Shown: one piece after another, positions 1 to 4,760 of the stretch
Numbering within the stretch: the stretch's first letter is position 1
How the letters are laid out: each line of letters opens with the position of its first letter
Program-made: the position numbers and the translations under genes
Notes under the pieces: generated by a model
Told to the model about the DNA's origin: nothing
Seen by the model: only the letters and a program-made list of their open reading frames with translations
Database searches by the model: none
Assembly (NCBI GenBank): GCA_003222555.1
Contig: QHWL01000190.1
Span: forward strand, 982-6,309
Length of the DNA stretch: 5,328 bases
Direction: 5' to 3'
Source of the DNA: Acidobacteriota bacterium
Lineage (GTDB): Bacteria; Acidobacteriota; Vicinamibacteria; Vicinamibacterales; CAVVIG01

Positions 1-2
1 TT

Positions 3-1151
3 GGCTCCGAGCGCCTGCTCGATTCTCCCGTCCTCGACGGCCGGCGCGTTGGCCTCGTGTGCAATCCCGCGTCGGTCGACGCCCAGCTGCGGCACATCGC
101 CGATCGTCTCACGGCGCATCCGCGCGCGCGGCTCGGGGCGATTTTCGGGCCGCAGCACGGATTTCGATCCGACGTGCAGGAAAACATGATCGAGACCGGG
201 CACGGCGAGGACGACGTTCGCAGGGTGCCGATCTACTCGCTTTACAGCGAGACGCGCCAGCCGACCGCCGCGATGCTCGGCGACATCGATCTGCTCGTCA
301 TCGATCTCCAGGATGTCGGCACGCGCATTTACACCTACATCTACACGATGGCGAACTGCCTGATCGCTGCGCGCTCGCAGGGGGTCAAGGTTGTGGTGTG
401 CGACCGGCCCAATCCGATTGGCGGCCTCGCCGTCGAAGGCCCGATGCTGCTTCGCGCGTTCGAATCCTTCGTCGGCCAGTTTCCCATTCCGATGCGCCAC
501 GCCATGACCATCGGCGAGCTGGCGCGGCTCTTCAACGAGGAGTTCGGCATCGGCGCCGACGTCGACGTGATCGCGATGGAAGGATGGCGCCGCGACATGT
601 ACCACGACGCCACGCGATTGCCCTGGGTGCTGCCGTCGCCCAACATGCCGACGCTCGACACCGCGATCGTCTATCCGGGGACGGTGCTGTTCGAGGGAAC
701 CAACCTGTCGGAAGGCCGTGGGACGACACGCCCGTTCGAACTGGTCGGCGCGCCACGGATCGTCGCCGAACGGTTTGCCGACGCGATGAACCGGCTCGAG
801 TTGCCGGGCGTCCACTTCCGGCCCGCGGTGTTCGAACCGACCTTTCACAAGCACGCGCACCAATGCTGCGGCGGCTGTCAGATCCACGTGCTCGATCGCG
901 AACGGTTCAGGCCGGTCGCGACCGGCGTCGCCCTCCTGACGGCGTTCCGCGCGAGCGATCCGGAGGGCTTCGCGTGGCGCGCTCCGCCCTACGAGTACGA
1001 ACGCGAAAAGCTGCCGATCGATATCCTCGCGGGATCGTCCGACGTACGCGAGCAGATTGAGCGGGGAACCGCCGCGGCGGAGATCGCCCAATCGTGGGAA
1101 GCCGGCGTTCAGCCGTTCCTGAAGATTCGAGAGCGATTCTTGATGTACTGA
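3..1151 (+). CDS. DUF1343 / NamZ-type (GH171) exo-beta-N-acetylmuramidase-like protein, 5' partial
   Basis: The reading frame is open from base 3 to a TGA at 1149-1151 and gives 382 visible residues. It starts inside the family's N-terminal strand (RRVGLVCNP, about residues 14-22), so the true start lies before the window, perhaps with a signal peptide; the GTG at 57 is internal. Motifs in order: GPQHGF 49-54, VPIYSLY 75-81, DLQDVGTRIYTY 101-112, DRPNPIGG 134-141, VEGP 144-147, MTIGELARLFNEE 168-180, PSPNMP 211-216 and EGTNLSEGRGTTRPFE 231-246. These are the signature blocks of DUF1343. The characterised member, Bacillus subtilis NamZ (YbbC), removes MurNAc from the non-reducing ends of peptidoglycan fragments during cell-wall recycling. 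The first block reads GPQHG, where I recall GPEHG in NamZ-like members, so this may be a subfamily with a different substrate. Family assignment is firm; enzymatic activity is inferred. It converges on the next gene, 110 bases away. Confidence 0.92.
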   Translation, partial: GSERLLDSPVLDGRRVGLVCNPASVDAQLRHIADRLTAHPRARLGAIFGPQHGFRSDVQENMIETGHGEDDVRRVPIYSLYSETRQPTAAMLGDIDLLVIDLQDVGTRIYTYIYTMANCLIAARSQGVKVVVCDRPNPIGGLAVEGPMLLRAFESFVGQFPIPMRHAMTIGELARLFNEEFGIGADVDVIAMEGWRRDMYHDATRLPWVLPSPNMPTLDTAIVYPGTVLFEGTNLSEGRGTTRPFELVGAPRIVAERFADAMNRLELPGVHFRPAVFEPTFHKHAHQCCGGCQIHVLDRERFRPVATGVALLTAFRASDPEGFAWRAPPYEYEREKLPIDILAGSSDVREQIERGTAAAEIAQSWEAGVQPFLKIRERFLMY

Positions 1152-1167
1152 ACGAGGCTCACGATTT

Positions 1168-1248
1168 ATCGCGAAGGCGCGAAGAACCTCGAAGATCACG
1201 AAGAGTAATTTGGTACGAGAGCGCTTCGTGCCTTTGTGAAGAACGTGG
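1168..1248. repeat. CGAAG-rich imperfect inverted repeat in convergent gap
   Basis: Between the stops of two converging genes, CGAAG occurs four times at 1172, 1180, 1190 and 1199 (steps of 8, 10 and 9 bases). The reverse pattern CTTCG follows at 1224, then CTTTGTGAAG. CACGAAG at 1197-1203 is perfectly complementary to CTTCGTG at 1224-1230 with a 20-base loop. There is no clear T-run, so it is not a textbook intrinsic terminator, though it sits where a bidirectional terminator would be expected. It resembles a dispersed intergenic repeat; that reading is inference. Confidence 0.5.
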
Positions 1249-1261
1249 CTACGTGATCGGA

Positions 1262-2446
1262 CTAGTTGGTGTTGGTCGGGCTCGCCTTCTTTTTCCCTGT
1301 GTACTCCAGAACAAAGAGACCAGTCCCGACGCGGTCAGAGGCGTAAGCCAAGCCCCGGTGGTCGATATCCACGTCATTGATCTGGATCGCAGTCGGTTGG
1401 CCCTTCGCCAAAGGGTGGGAGTTCTGATTGGTCTTTGGAATGTAGTACCCCAACTCCTTCATGTTGTACGGATCCGAAATGTCGAGCACCCGCACGCCGG
1501 CATTGAAGTAGGCAATCCAGGCGATCTTGTCCACGAACCGGTTCAGATCGCCGTTGACCGTTTCGGCATGCTGGTGCGGACCGAACCGGCCTCCCTTTTC
1601 GCAGAAGTTGCCGACGGGCACCTGCCAGAACGATACCGGTATCGGGTGGGCCTCGTTCGTAATGTCGAACATGTACGCCATGGATCGCACGCCGCTCTTG
1701 CAGGGTTTCATGTCCGCCCCGCCGCCAGCCTCGTCCGTCACGAAGGCATACCTTCTGGGCAACGCATCTCCACTGAAGTTGGGCACGGTGTCGTAAACGA
1801 TCGGCGAGACGGTGTGCGGTCCTCTGTAGGGAGGTGAGACGTCGTAGGACCAAACCAGCTTCGGAGTTGCAGGATTCGTAATGTCCCAGGCGCCCAACGG
1901 CCCGGCGCCACGAAAGCCGATGTAGAGCCGGTGGTTTGGCTCATCGACGACCGGATGGTGCGCGTACTCTCGGTCGAAACCTGGCGCACCATTCTTCTGG
2001 CTGGGCAGAATGGCCCTGCCCAAAAATTTCGGGTTCTTGGGATCCTTGAGATCCCAGATGTGCAGCACGACCGAACGGAACCCCGGCTCTCCGGAGGCGG
2101 TATAGAACAGGCCCGACTGCTGGGACCAGTAGCCCTTGTGCGCCCGGATGATGAACTTGCCGCCGCAGCCGGGTCCGCAATTGTTCGGCGGCGTGCCGGT
2201 AATCTCCGACACGAGCGAAATCTTCGAAGGGTCGGTCGCTCGAGTCGTGATGTCAAAGATCTGGAACTTGAAGTCCTTGCCCGTGTCCCAGCTGCGGGCA
2301 AGATAGTCACGTTTCTCGGGACCGAAGTCGTACACCACTTGCACGGAGCGGGAATTTACGTGTGCGACCTCATTCGGGATGTGCCAGACGAGCTTCGGTT
2401 TGGCCGGGTCGGAGATCTCGAGGATCGACGTTCCGTTGTATTCCAT
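1262..2446 (-). CDS. LVIVD-repeat protein, intact C-terminal part
   Basis: This is the larger intact piece of the frameshifted gene, 394 residues from the first ATG in this frame. The frame is in fact open back to a TAA at 2503-2501. Repeated strand-turn motifs of the LVIVD type are visible: LEISDP 9-14, IFDIT 63-67, IWDLKDPKNPKFLG 130-143, AWDITNPATPKLVW 186-199, MFDITNEAHP 259-268 and VLDISDPYNMKELGYY 320-335. The closing block is NDVDIDHRGLAYASDR at 357-372. Such repeats normally build a beta-propeller. GPHQHAE at 289-295, CGPGC at 90-94 and the extra C249 and C282 are notable; the paired histidines could bind metal, which is speculation. The ATG at 2446 has no Shine-Dalgarno sequence and lies inside the conserved NPITGK-MEYNGTSI block, so it is unlikely to be a true start. 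No enzymatic function is known to me. Confidence 0.85.
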   Translation of the reverse strand: MEYNGTSILEISDPAKPKLVWHIPNEVAHVNSRSVQVVYDFGPEKRDYLARSWDTGKDFKFQIFDITTRATDPSKISLVSEITGTPPNNCGPGCGGKFIIRAHKGYWSQQSGLFYTASGEPGFRSVVLHIWDLKDPKNPKFLGRAILPSQKNGAPGFDREYAHHPVVDEPNHRLYIGFRGAGPLGAWDITNPATPKLVWSYDVSPPYRGPHTVSPIVYDTVPNFSGDALPRRYAFVTDEAGGGADMKPCKSGVRSMAYMFDITNEAHPIPVSFWQVPVGNFCEKGGRFGPHQHAETVNGDLNRFVDKIAWIAYFNAGVRVLDISDPYNMKELGYYIPKTNQNSHPLAKGQPTAIQINDVDIDHRGLAYASDRVGTGLFVLEYTGKKKASPTNTN

Positions 2447-2772
2447 CTTCCCGGTGATGGGATTGAGAATCGGTTGGTCATTCGATTCCGCGTCCTCGTG
2501 TTAGGACTGTGGCCGACATACACCCAGTTTCCATTGGCCGCGTCCGATTTGGTCGTCACTTGCAACGACTGGCGGCCTTGGAGATCGTTGTATCCGACCA
2601 GCCTCACGTTCTCCGCGCCATCCGACCGTGGATCCGCGGGAGCCTGCTGCGCGGCGACCGGCCCGCTTGGGGGCGAGCACGCCGCAAGAGCCATCAGAAA
2701 CGGTCCCACGCACAGCGCCGGCACCAGAGCGCACGACGACGTCGAGCCGCTTGAGTGCTGTCTGGTCATCAT
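2356..2772 (-). CDS. N-terminal lipoprotein fragment of the LVIVD gene
   Basis: This open frame starts at the first of two tandem ATGs (2772-2770) behind a strong SD, which fixes the start. Residues 1-31 form a signal peptide with a short charged start (R4), a hydrophobic core and LAAC ending at Cys32 (bases 2679-2677). After a Pro/Ala/Gln-rich linker, residues about 56-91 give the conserved opening RLVGYNDLQGR ... WVYVGHSPN. From 2499 down to the stop at 2356-2358 the frame reads arginine- and serine-rich sequence that is the shifted shadow of the downstream protein. Only residues 1-91 are therefore genuine. If translated as it stands it would give a truncated lipoprotein of about 138 residues. 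Confidence 0.6.
   Translation of the reverse strand: MMTRQHSSGSTSSCALVPALCVGPFLMALAACSPPSGPVAAQQAPADPRSDGAENVRLVGYNDLQGRQSLQVTTKSDAANGNWVYVGHSPNTRTRNRMTNRFSIPSPGRWNTTERRSSRSPTRPNRSSSGTSRMRSHT
2498..2503 (-). other. Probable 1-base deletion (frameshift site)
   Basis: Minus strand around 2505-2494 reads CCT AAC ACG AGG in the first frame. The second frame begins directly after a TAA at 2503-2501 with CAC GAG GAC. Restoring one C (AAC CAC GAG) joins the two frames without loss of conserved residues. There is no long homopolymer and no slippery heptamer here, so programmed frameshifting is not supported. The exact base is uncertain within roughly 2503-2460. Confidence 0.6.
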
Positions 2773-2779
2773 GGCTTTT

Positions 2780-2788
2780 CCCTCCTCC
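2780..2788 (-). promoter_or_regulatory. Strong Shine-Dalgarno of the LVIVD lipoprotein gene
   Basis: Minus strand reads GGAGGAGGG followed by seven bases (AAAAGCC) and ATG ATG at 2772. It decides the start and shows that the translated gene begins about 270 bases upstream of the frameshift, not at 2446. Confidence 0.75.
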
Positions 2789-2860
2789 GCAATAACCGTG
2801 CGTCGATCTCTGAGCCGGCAGTACGCGTGATGGCGCGCTTTGTGGCGGTTTTTCGCCGGA

Positions 2861-2869
2861 ATTGTATCA
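2861..2869 (-). promoter_or_regulatory. Candidate extended -10 promoter for the LVIVD lipoprotein gene
   Basis: Minus strand TGATACAAT fits the extended -10 pattern TGn-TAnAAT. It sits in the 161-base gap upstream of the gene and would give a leader of roughly 80 bases. No good -35 box is visible at 17 bases. This is a match by eye only. Confidence 0.35.
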
Positions 2870-2933
2870 CACGCGTCTCGGTCATCTACGGGGACGGGGG
2901 CCCGTGCCTTCGTGATGAGACTGCCCGATCGGT

Positions 2934-3410
2934 TTACTTCTTGCGGGCAGAGCCGCGCGCGATGCGAATTTGCTCGGCGTGGTTGTGGGCGTGCGCCGCG
3001 TAGATCTCGAGCCAGCGGGAAATGGTGTAGCGGCCGTGCTCGCTGTGCGTCCCCTCGCGCGCCCACTCCGTTTCGCTCATCCGCTCGAGAATCTCCGCCG
3101 TCGTGCGCCTCGCCGCCTTGAACGCTTCGATCGAGGCGTCGATCGGCCGGTCGTAGTACAGCCGCCGCGCAAACTCGTCCTGGTCGTAGCCGACGATCTG
3201 CGGATTGTCGACGGCGATCAGATGCCGGAGCCGGATTGCCGACGTCATCTCGCTGTCGGCGAGGTGATGCGCGATCTCGCGTGCGGTCCACTTGGCTGGC
3301 GCTGGCCGCGCGTCGAGCTCTTCATCGGTGGCGCCGGCGAGCGCGTCGGCGACAACACGGTAGCCGTCCTTGTACTGGTCGATGAGCTTTTGGCGTGTCA
3401 GTTTATCCAT
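2934..3410 (-). CDS. DinB-fold (DinB_2-like) putative metal-binding protein
   Basis: The protein is 158 residues from ATG 3410 to TAA 2936-2934, the usual size for a DinB-like four-helix bundle. The family pattern is clear: KWTAREIAHHLADSE at 40-54 supplies the first histidine (H48 or H49), the middle segment has VGYDQDEFARRLYYDRP at 73-89, and HGRYTISRWLEIYAAHAHNHAEQI at 125-148 ends with H140 and H144, spaced as the second and third ligands. Such proteins usually bind a divalent metal; many act as thiol-dependent transferases or are stress-linked, but substrate cannot be read here. The frame stays open to a GTG at 3476, which would add 22 Gly/Pro/Arg-rich residues encoded across a perfect hairpin; ATG 3410 is preferred because the DinB-like helix begins there, although no good SD precedes it. 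It lies 161 bases upstream of the lipoprotein gene and 220 bases after the LOG gene, so it is probably transcribed alone. Confidence 0.88.
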   Translation of the reverse strand: MDKLTRQKLIDQYKDGYRVVADALAGATDEELDARPAPAKWTAREIAHHLADSEMTSAIRLRHLIAVDNPQIVGYDQDEFARRLYYDRPIDASIEAFKAARRTTAEILERMSETEWAREGTHSEHGRYTISRWLEIYAAHAHNHAEQIRIARGSARKK

Positions 3411-3424
3411 TTTTACTTTGCGGC

Positions 3425-3462
3425 GGGGCCCCACCCTTATCACTGCGCCCGGGGCCCCACCC
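3425..3462. repeat. Two direct copies of a 12-base G/C block
   Basis: GGGGCCCCACCC occurs at 3425-3436 and again at 3451-3462, start to start 26 bases. The second copy forms part of the hairpin at 3445-3470. It lies just upstream of the DinB start on the minus strand. Confidence 0.55.
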
Positions 3463-3470
3463 CCGGGCGC
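3445..3470. repeat. Perfect 10-bp GC hairpin upstream of the DinB gene
   Basis: GCGCCCGGGG at 3445-3454 is exactly complementary to CCCCGGGCGC at 3461-3470, with loop CCCCAC. All ten pairs are G-C, so the hairpin would be very stable in RNA or single-stranded DNA. It lies 35 bases upstream of the DinB ATG and 161 bases past the LOG stop. No U-run follows on either strand, so a standard intrinsic terminator is not supported; it could be a leader structure or a fragment of a repeat element. Confidence 0.6.
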
Positions 3471-3498
3471 TCTCACTCGCGCCTTGGCGCTCGATCGG

Positions 3499-3560
3499 GC
3501 TCAAGGCTGTCGCCGCCTGTGCCTTCGCGGCTTACGCCGCTCGGCATTGCTTGAGGCGAC
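3499..3560. repeat. Structured intergenic element with nested and competing stems
   Basis: GCGGC 3527-3531 pairs with GCCGC 3536-3540 around loop TTAC. The stem is extended by TGCC 3520-3523 with GGCA 3543-3546. Two outer stems compete because they share base 3555: CTCAAG 3500-3505 with CTTGAG 3550-3555, and GTCGCC 3509-3514 with GGCGAC 3555-3560. It lacks a T-loop and acceptor-type ends, so it is not a tRNA. It may be a palindromic repeat or a small structured RNA; function and strand are unknown. The rest of 3561-3630 shows nothing I can name. Confidence 0.4.
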
Positions 3561-3630
3561 TGTCCGCTTGGAGCAACAATACGTATGCGTGACTTTGTGC
3601 CTCCAGATTGCCCTTAGTCAGCTCTTCTAA

Positions 3631-4494
3631 TTAGCCCCGCGTCTTGGCGATCCCCGGTGCGGCGGCTTCCTGCGCCGAAGCCGGCTCGAGATGGTGCGCG
3701 ATCAGGTGAGCGCGTAACTCCTCGAACGCCTTGGTCGGCGTGTCGGCGTACTGGAGGAGCTCGAGATCCTTTTCCGCGATCGCGCCCCATTCCGCCATCG
3801 GCTTGAAGTCGAGTACCTCTTCCCAGTAATCGCGGCCGTAGAGAATCACTCCAATCTGCTTCGACAGCTTGTCGGTCTGGACGAGCGTGAGGATCTCGAA
3901 CAGCTCGTCGCACGTGCCAAAGCCGCCCGGAAAAATGACGAGCGCCTTCGCGAGGTACGCAAACCAGAACTTGCGCATGAAGAAGTAATGGAACTCGAAA
4001 TGCAATCCGTCAGTGATGTACGGATTGGCATCCTGCTCGAACGGCAGACGTATGTTGAGCCCGATGGTTTTCCCGCCCGCCTCACGCGCGCCGCGATTGG
4101 CGGCTTCCATGATGCCCGGACCGCCGCCCGACGTCACCACGAAGCGGTGGTGCTCGGACTGTAACGAGAGGCTCCACGCCGTCAGCAACCGCGCGAGCTC
4201 GCGGGCCTCCTCGTAATATCGGGCCCACTCGAGCGCCTTGCGGGTCTTCGTCAGCTCCATTTGATACTGTTGGTCGGCGTCACGCACCCCGCGCGCCCGC
4301 AGCGTGGCCAGCGCCCGCTCCGCGCGCTCGCGCGAGTCGACGCGCGCCGATCCGAAGAATACGACGGTATCCTGAACCTTCTGCTCCTTGAATCGTTGCA
4401 GCGGCTCGAGGTACTCGGAGAGGATCCGGATCGGCCGCGCTTCCGCGCTTTCGAGAAACCCGGCGTTGAGGTACGCCATCGGTTGCTGGAGCAT
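3631..4494 (-). CDS. LOG family protein (TIGR00730-type, lysine-decarboxylase-like fold), long form
   Basis: The 287-residue protein runs from ATG 4494 to TAA 3633-3631. The Rossmann-like LOG core is clear: VVFFGSAR 44-51, SGGGPGIMEAANRGA 122-136, MRK 173-175 and PGGFGTCDELFE 189-200. The last is the family PGGxGTxxE motif, with Glu197 and Arg174 as the expected catalytic pair. LOG proteins cleave the N-glycosidic bond of nucleoside 5'-monophosphates, releasing ribose 5-phosphate; plant and some bacterial members activate cytokinins, while bacterial PpnN-type members act in nucleotide metabolism. Here about 70 residues separate the first two motifs, far more than the roughly 30 of short LOGs. 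The insert (54-117) is charged and helical, and there is an extra N-terminal segment. The long form is consistent with a nucleotide salvage role rather than hormone synthesis, which is inference. No SD precedes the start; ATG at residue 6 is an alternative. Fold is certain, substrate is not. Confidence 0.92.
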   Translation of the reverse strand: MLQQPMAYLNAGFLESAEARPIRILSEYLEPLQRFKEQKVQDTVVFFGSARVDSRERAERALATLRARGVRDADQQYQMELTKTRKALEWARYYEEARELARLLTAWSLSLQSEHHRFVVTSGGGPGIMEAANRGAREAGGKTIGLNIRLPFEQDANPYITDGLHFEFHYFFMRKFWFAYLAKALVIFPGGFGTCDELFEILTLVQTDKLSKQIGVILYGRDYWEEVLDFKPMAEWGAIAEKDLELLQYADTPTKAFEELRAHLIAHHLEPASAQEAAAPGIAKTRG

Positions 4495-4503
4495 AGGCTT
4501 GCC

Positions 4504-4512
4504 ACTTTATCA
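4504..4512 (-). promoter_or_regulatory. Weak candidate extended -10 for the LOG gene (possible leaderless mRNA)
   Basis: Minus strand TGATAAAGT (TGn plus TAAAGT, which matches TATAAT at T1, A2, A4 and T6) ends nine bases before the ATG at 4494. Transcription from it would begin within a few bases of the start codon. That agrees with the absence of an SD, but the match is weak. Confidence 0.2.
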
Positions 4513-4540
4513 TCAGATGCCGGGGGGGAAGTTGGCACTC

Positions 4541-4709
4541 TGGTCCTTGGTCCTTTGGCCTTGGGCCTTGGTCCGTCCTTAGTCCTTGGCGTCCTTGGTC
4601 CTTGGTCTTTCGCCTTGGCGCGATCACGTAAGGACCAAGCGCCAGGGACAAGGGACGACCGAGGACCGAAGGACGGACGAAGGACGAAGGACTAGGCACT
4701 AAGGACGAC
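4541..4709. repeat. Degenerate 7-base repeat array in inverted arrangement
   Basis: In the left arm (4541-4620), CCTT cores begin at 4545, 4552, 4559, 4566, 4577, 4584, 4593, 4600 and 4613. Most steps are exactly 7, and degenerate units at 4573 and 4607 keep the phase. The unit is about GTCCTTG. In the right arm (4628-4709), GGAC cores begin at 4632, 4646, 4653, 4663, 4671, 4675, 4682, 4689 and 4703, again mostly in multiples of 7; read on the minus strand the unit is GTCCTTC or GTCCTTG. The arms are therefore inverted copies of one heptad family, around a centre near 4621-4626. The inner stem pairs TTGG 4615-4618 with CCAA 4635-4638, then CGC 4611-4613 with GCG 4639-4641. The array lies between two divergent genes. 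Open frames across it are low-complexity and not credible genes. Confidence 0.75.
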
Positions 4710-4727
4710 GCCCCAACCGCCCAGGGA

Positions 4728-4736
4728 TGCTATGAT
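4728..4736 (+). promoter_or_regulatory. Candidate extended -10 promoter for the amidohydrolase gene
   Basis: TGC-TATGAT fits an extended -10 element. It ends 24 bases before the ATG, giving a leader of about 18 bases that includes the SD. No recognisable -35 is present; that region is the edge of the heptad array. Confidence 0.45.
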
Positions 4737-4746
4737 CCGCCCCTTC

Positions 4747-4752
4747 GGAGGA
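4747..4752 (+). promoter_or_regulatory. Shine-Dalgarno of the amidohydrolase gene
   Basis: GGAGGA is followed by eight bases and ATG at 4761. It fixes the start; nearby ATGs at 4727 and 4732 are out of frame. Confidence 0.75.
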
Positions 4753-4760
4753 ACTGCCCT

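Larger units (their letters stand above)
1262..2772 (-). pseudogene. LVIVD-repeat lipoprotein gene, frameshifted near 2500 (whole gene)
   Basis: Two adjoining minus-strand frames read as one protein if one base is restored near 2500. The first frame starts at ATG 2772 and runs to GHSPN, ending at 2500. The second resumes at 2500 with HEDAESNDQPILNPITGK and continues to a TAG at 1262-1264. The span is 1511 bases; adding one gives 504 codons, or 503 residues. The N-terminus has a lipoprotein signal: hydrophobic residues about 15-31 and lipobox LAAC with Cys32, then Ser at +2. It is followed by NVRLVGYNDLQGR, an opening typical of these proteins. The rest carries beta-propeller-type LVIVD repeats. 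It is probably an extracytoplasmic or outer-membrane-anchored lipoprotein of unknown function. The lesion may be a real pseudogene mutation or an assembly error; the rest of the frame is intact, which suggests a recent change or an error. Confidence 0.75.

Noticed and set aside
59..1060. A 333-codon frame overlapping the DUF1343 gene
   Set aside because: Its product is Arg/Ala-rich, typical of a shifted frame in GC-rich coding DNA; the alternative frame has all the DUF1343 motifs.
2494..2510. Programmed ribosomal frameshift in the LVIVD gene
   Set aside because: There is no slippery heptamer, homopolymer or evident stimulatory structure; a mutation or sequence error is simpler.
1931..2830. 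A 299-codon plus-strand frame opposite the LVIVD gene
   Set aside because: It is the antisense shadow of conserved LVIVD coding sequence and has no recognisable domain or credible SD.
2356..3291. A 311-codon minus-strand frame covering DinB and the lipoprotein N-terminus
   Set aside because: Its first part is the shifted shadow of DinB, and its middle crosses the non-coding gap; only the section from 2772 to 2500 is real.
3411..3476. GTG start at 3476 for the DinB protein
   Set aside because: It would add 22 Gly/Pro/Arg-rich residues encoded by a perfect hairpin and unlike the DinB fold; ATG 3410 begins exactly at the first helix.
3499..3560. tRNA or similar small RNA gene
   Set aside because: There is no T-loop GTTCRA-type sequence and no cloverleaf with a 7-bp acceptor stem; only hairpins are supported.
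1262..4494. A single operon LOG-DinB-LVIVD lipoprotein
   Set aside because: The gaps of 220 and 161 bases contain strong hairpins and a separate candidate promoter, and the functions show no link.
4261..4699. Open frames on both strands through the 7-base array and the LOG N-terminus
   Set aside because: They are open because the 7-base repeat avoids stops; the translations are low-complexity and overlap the well-supported LOG gene.
4541..4709. CRISPR array
   Set aside because: The units are 7 bases with no spacers and change orientation at the centre, and no cas gene is nearby.
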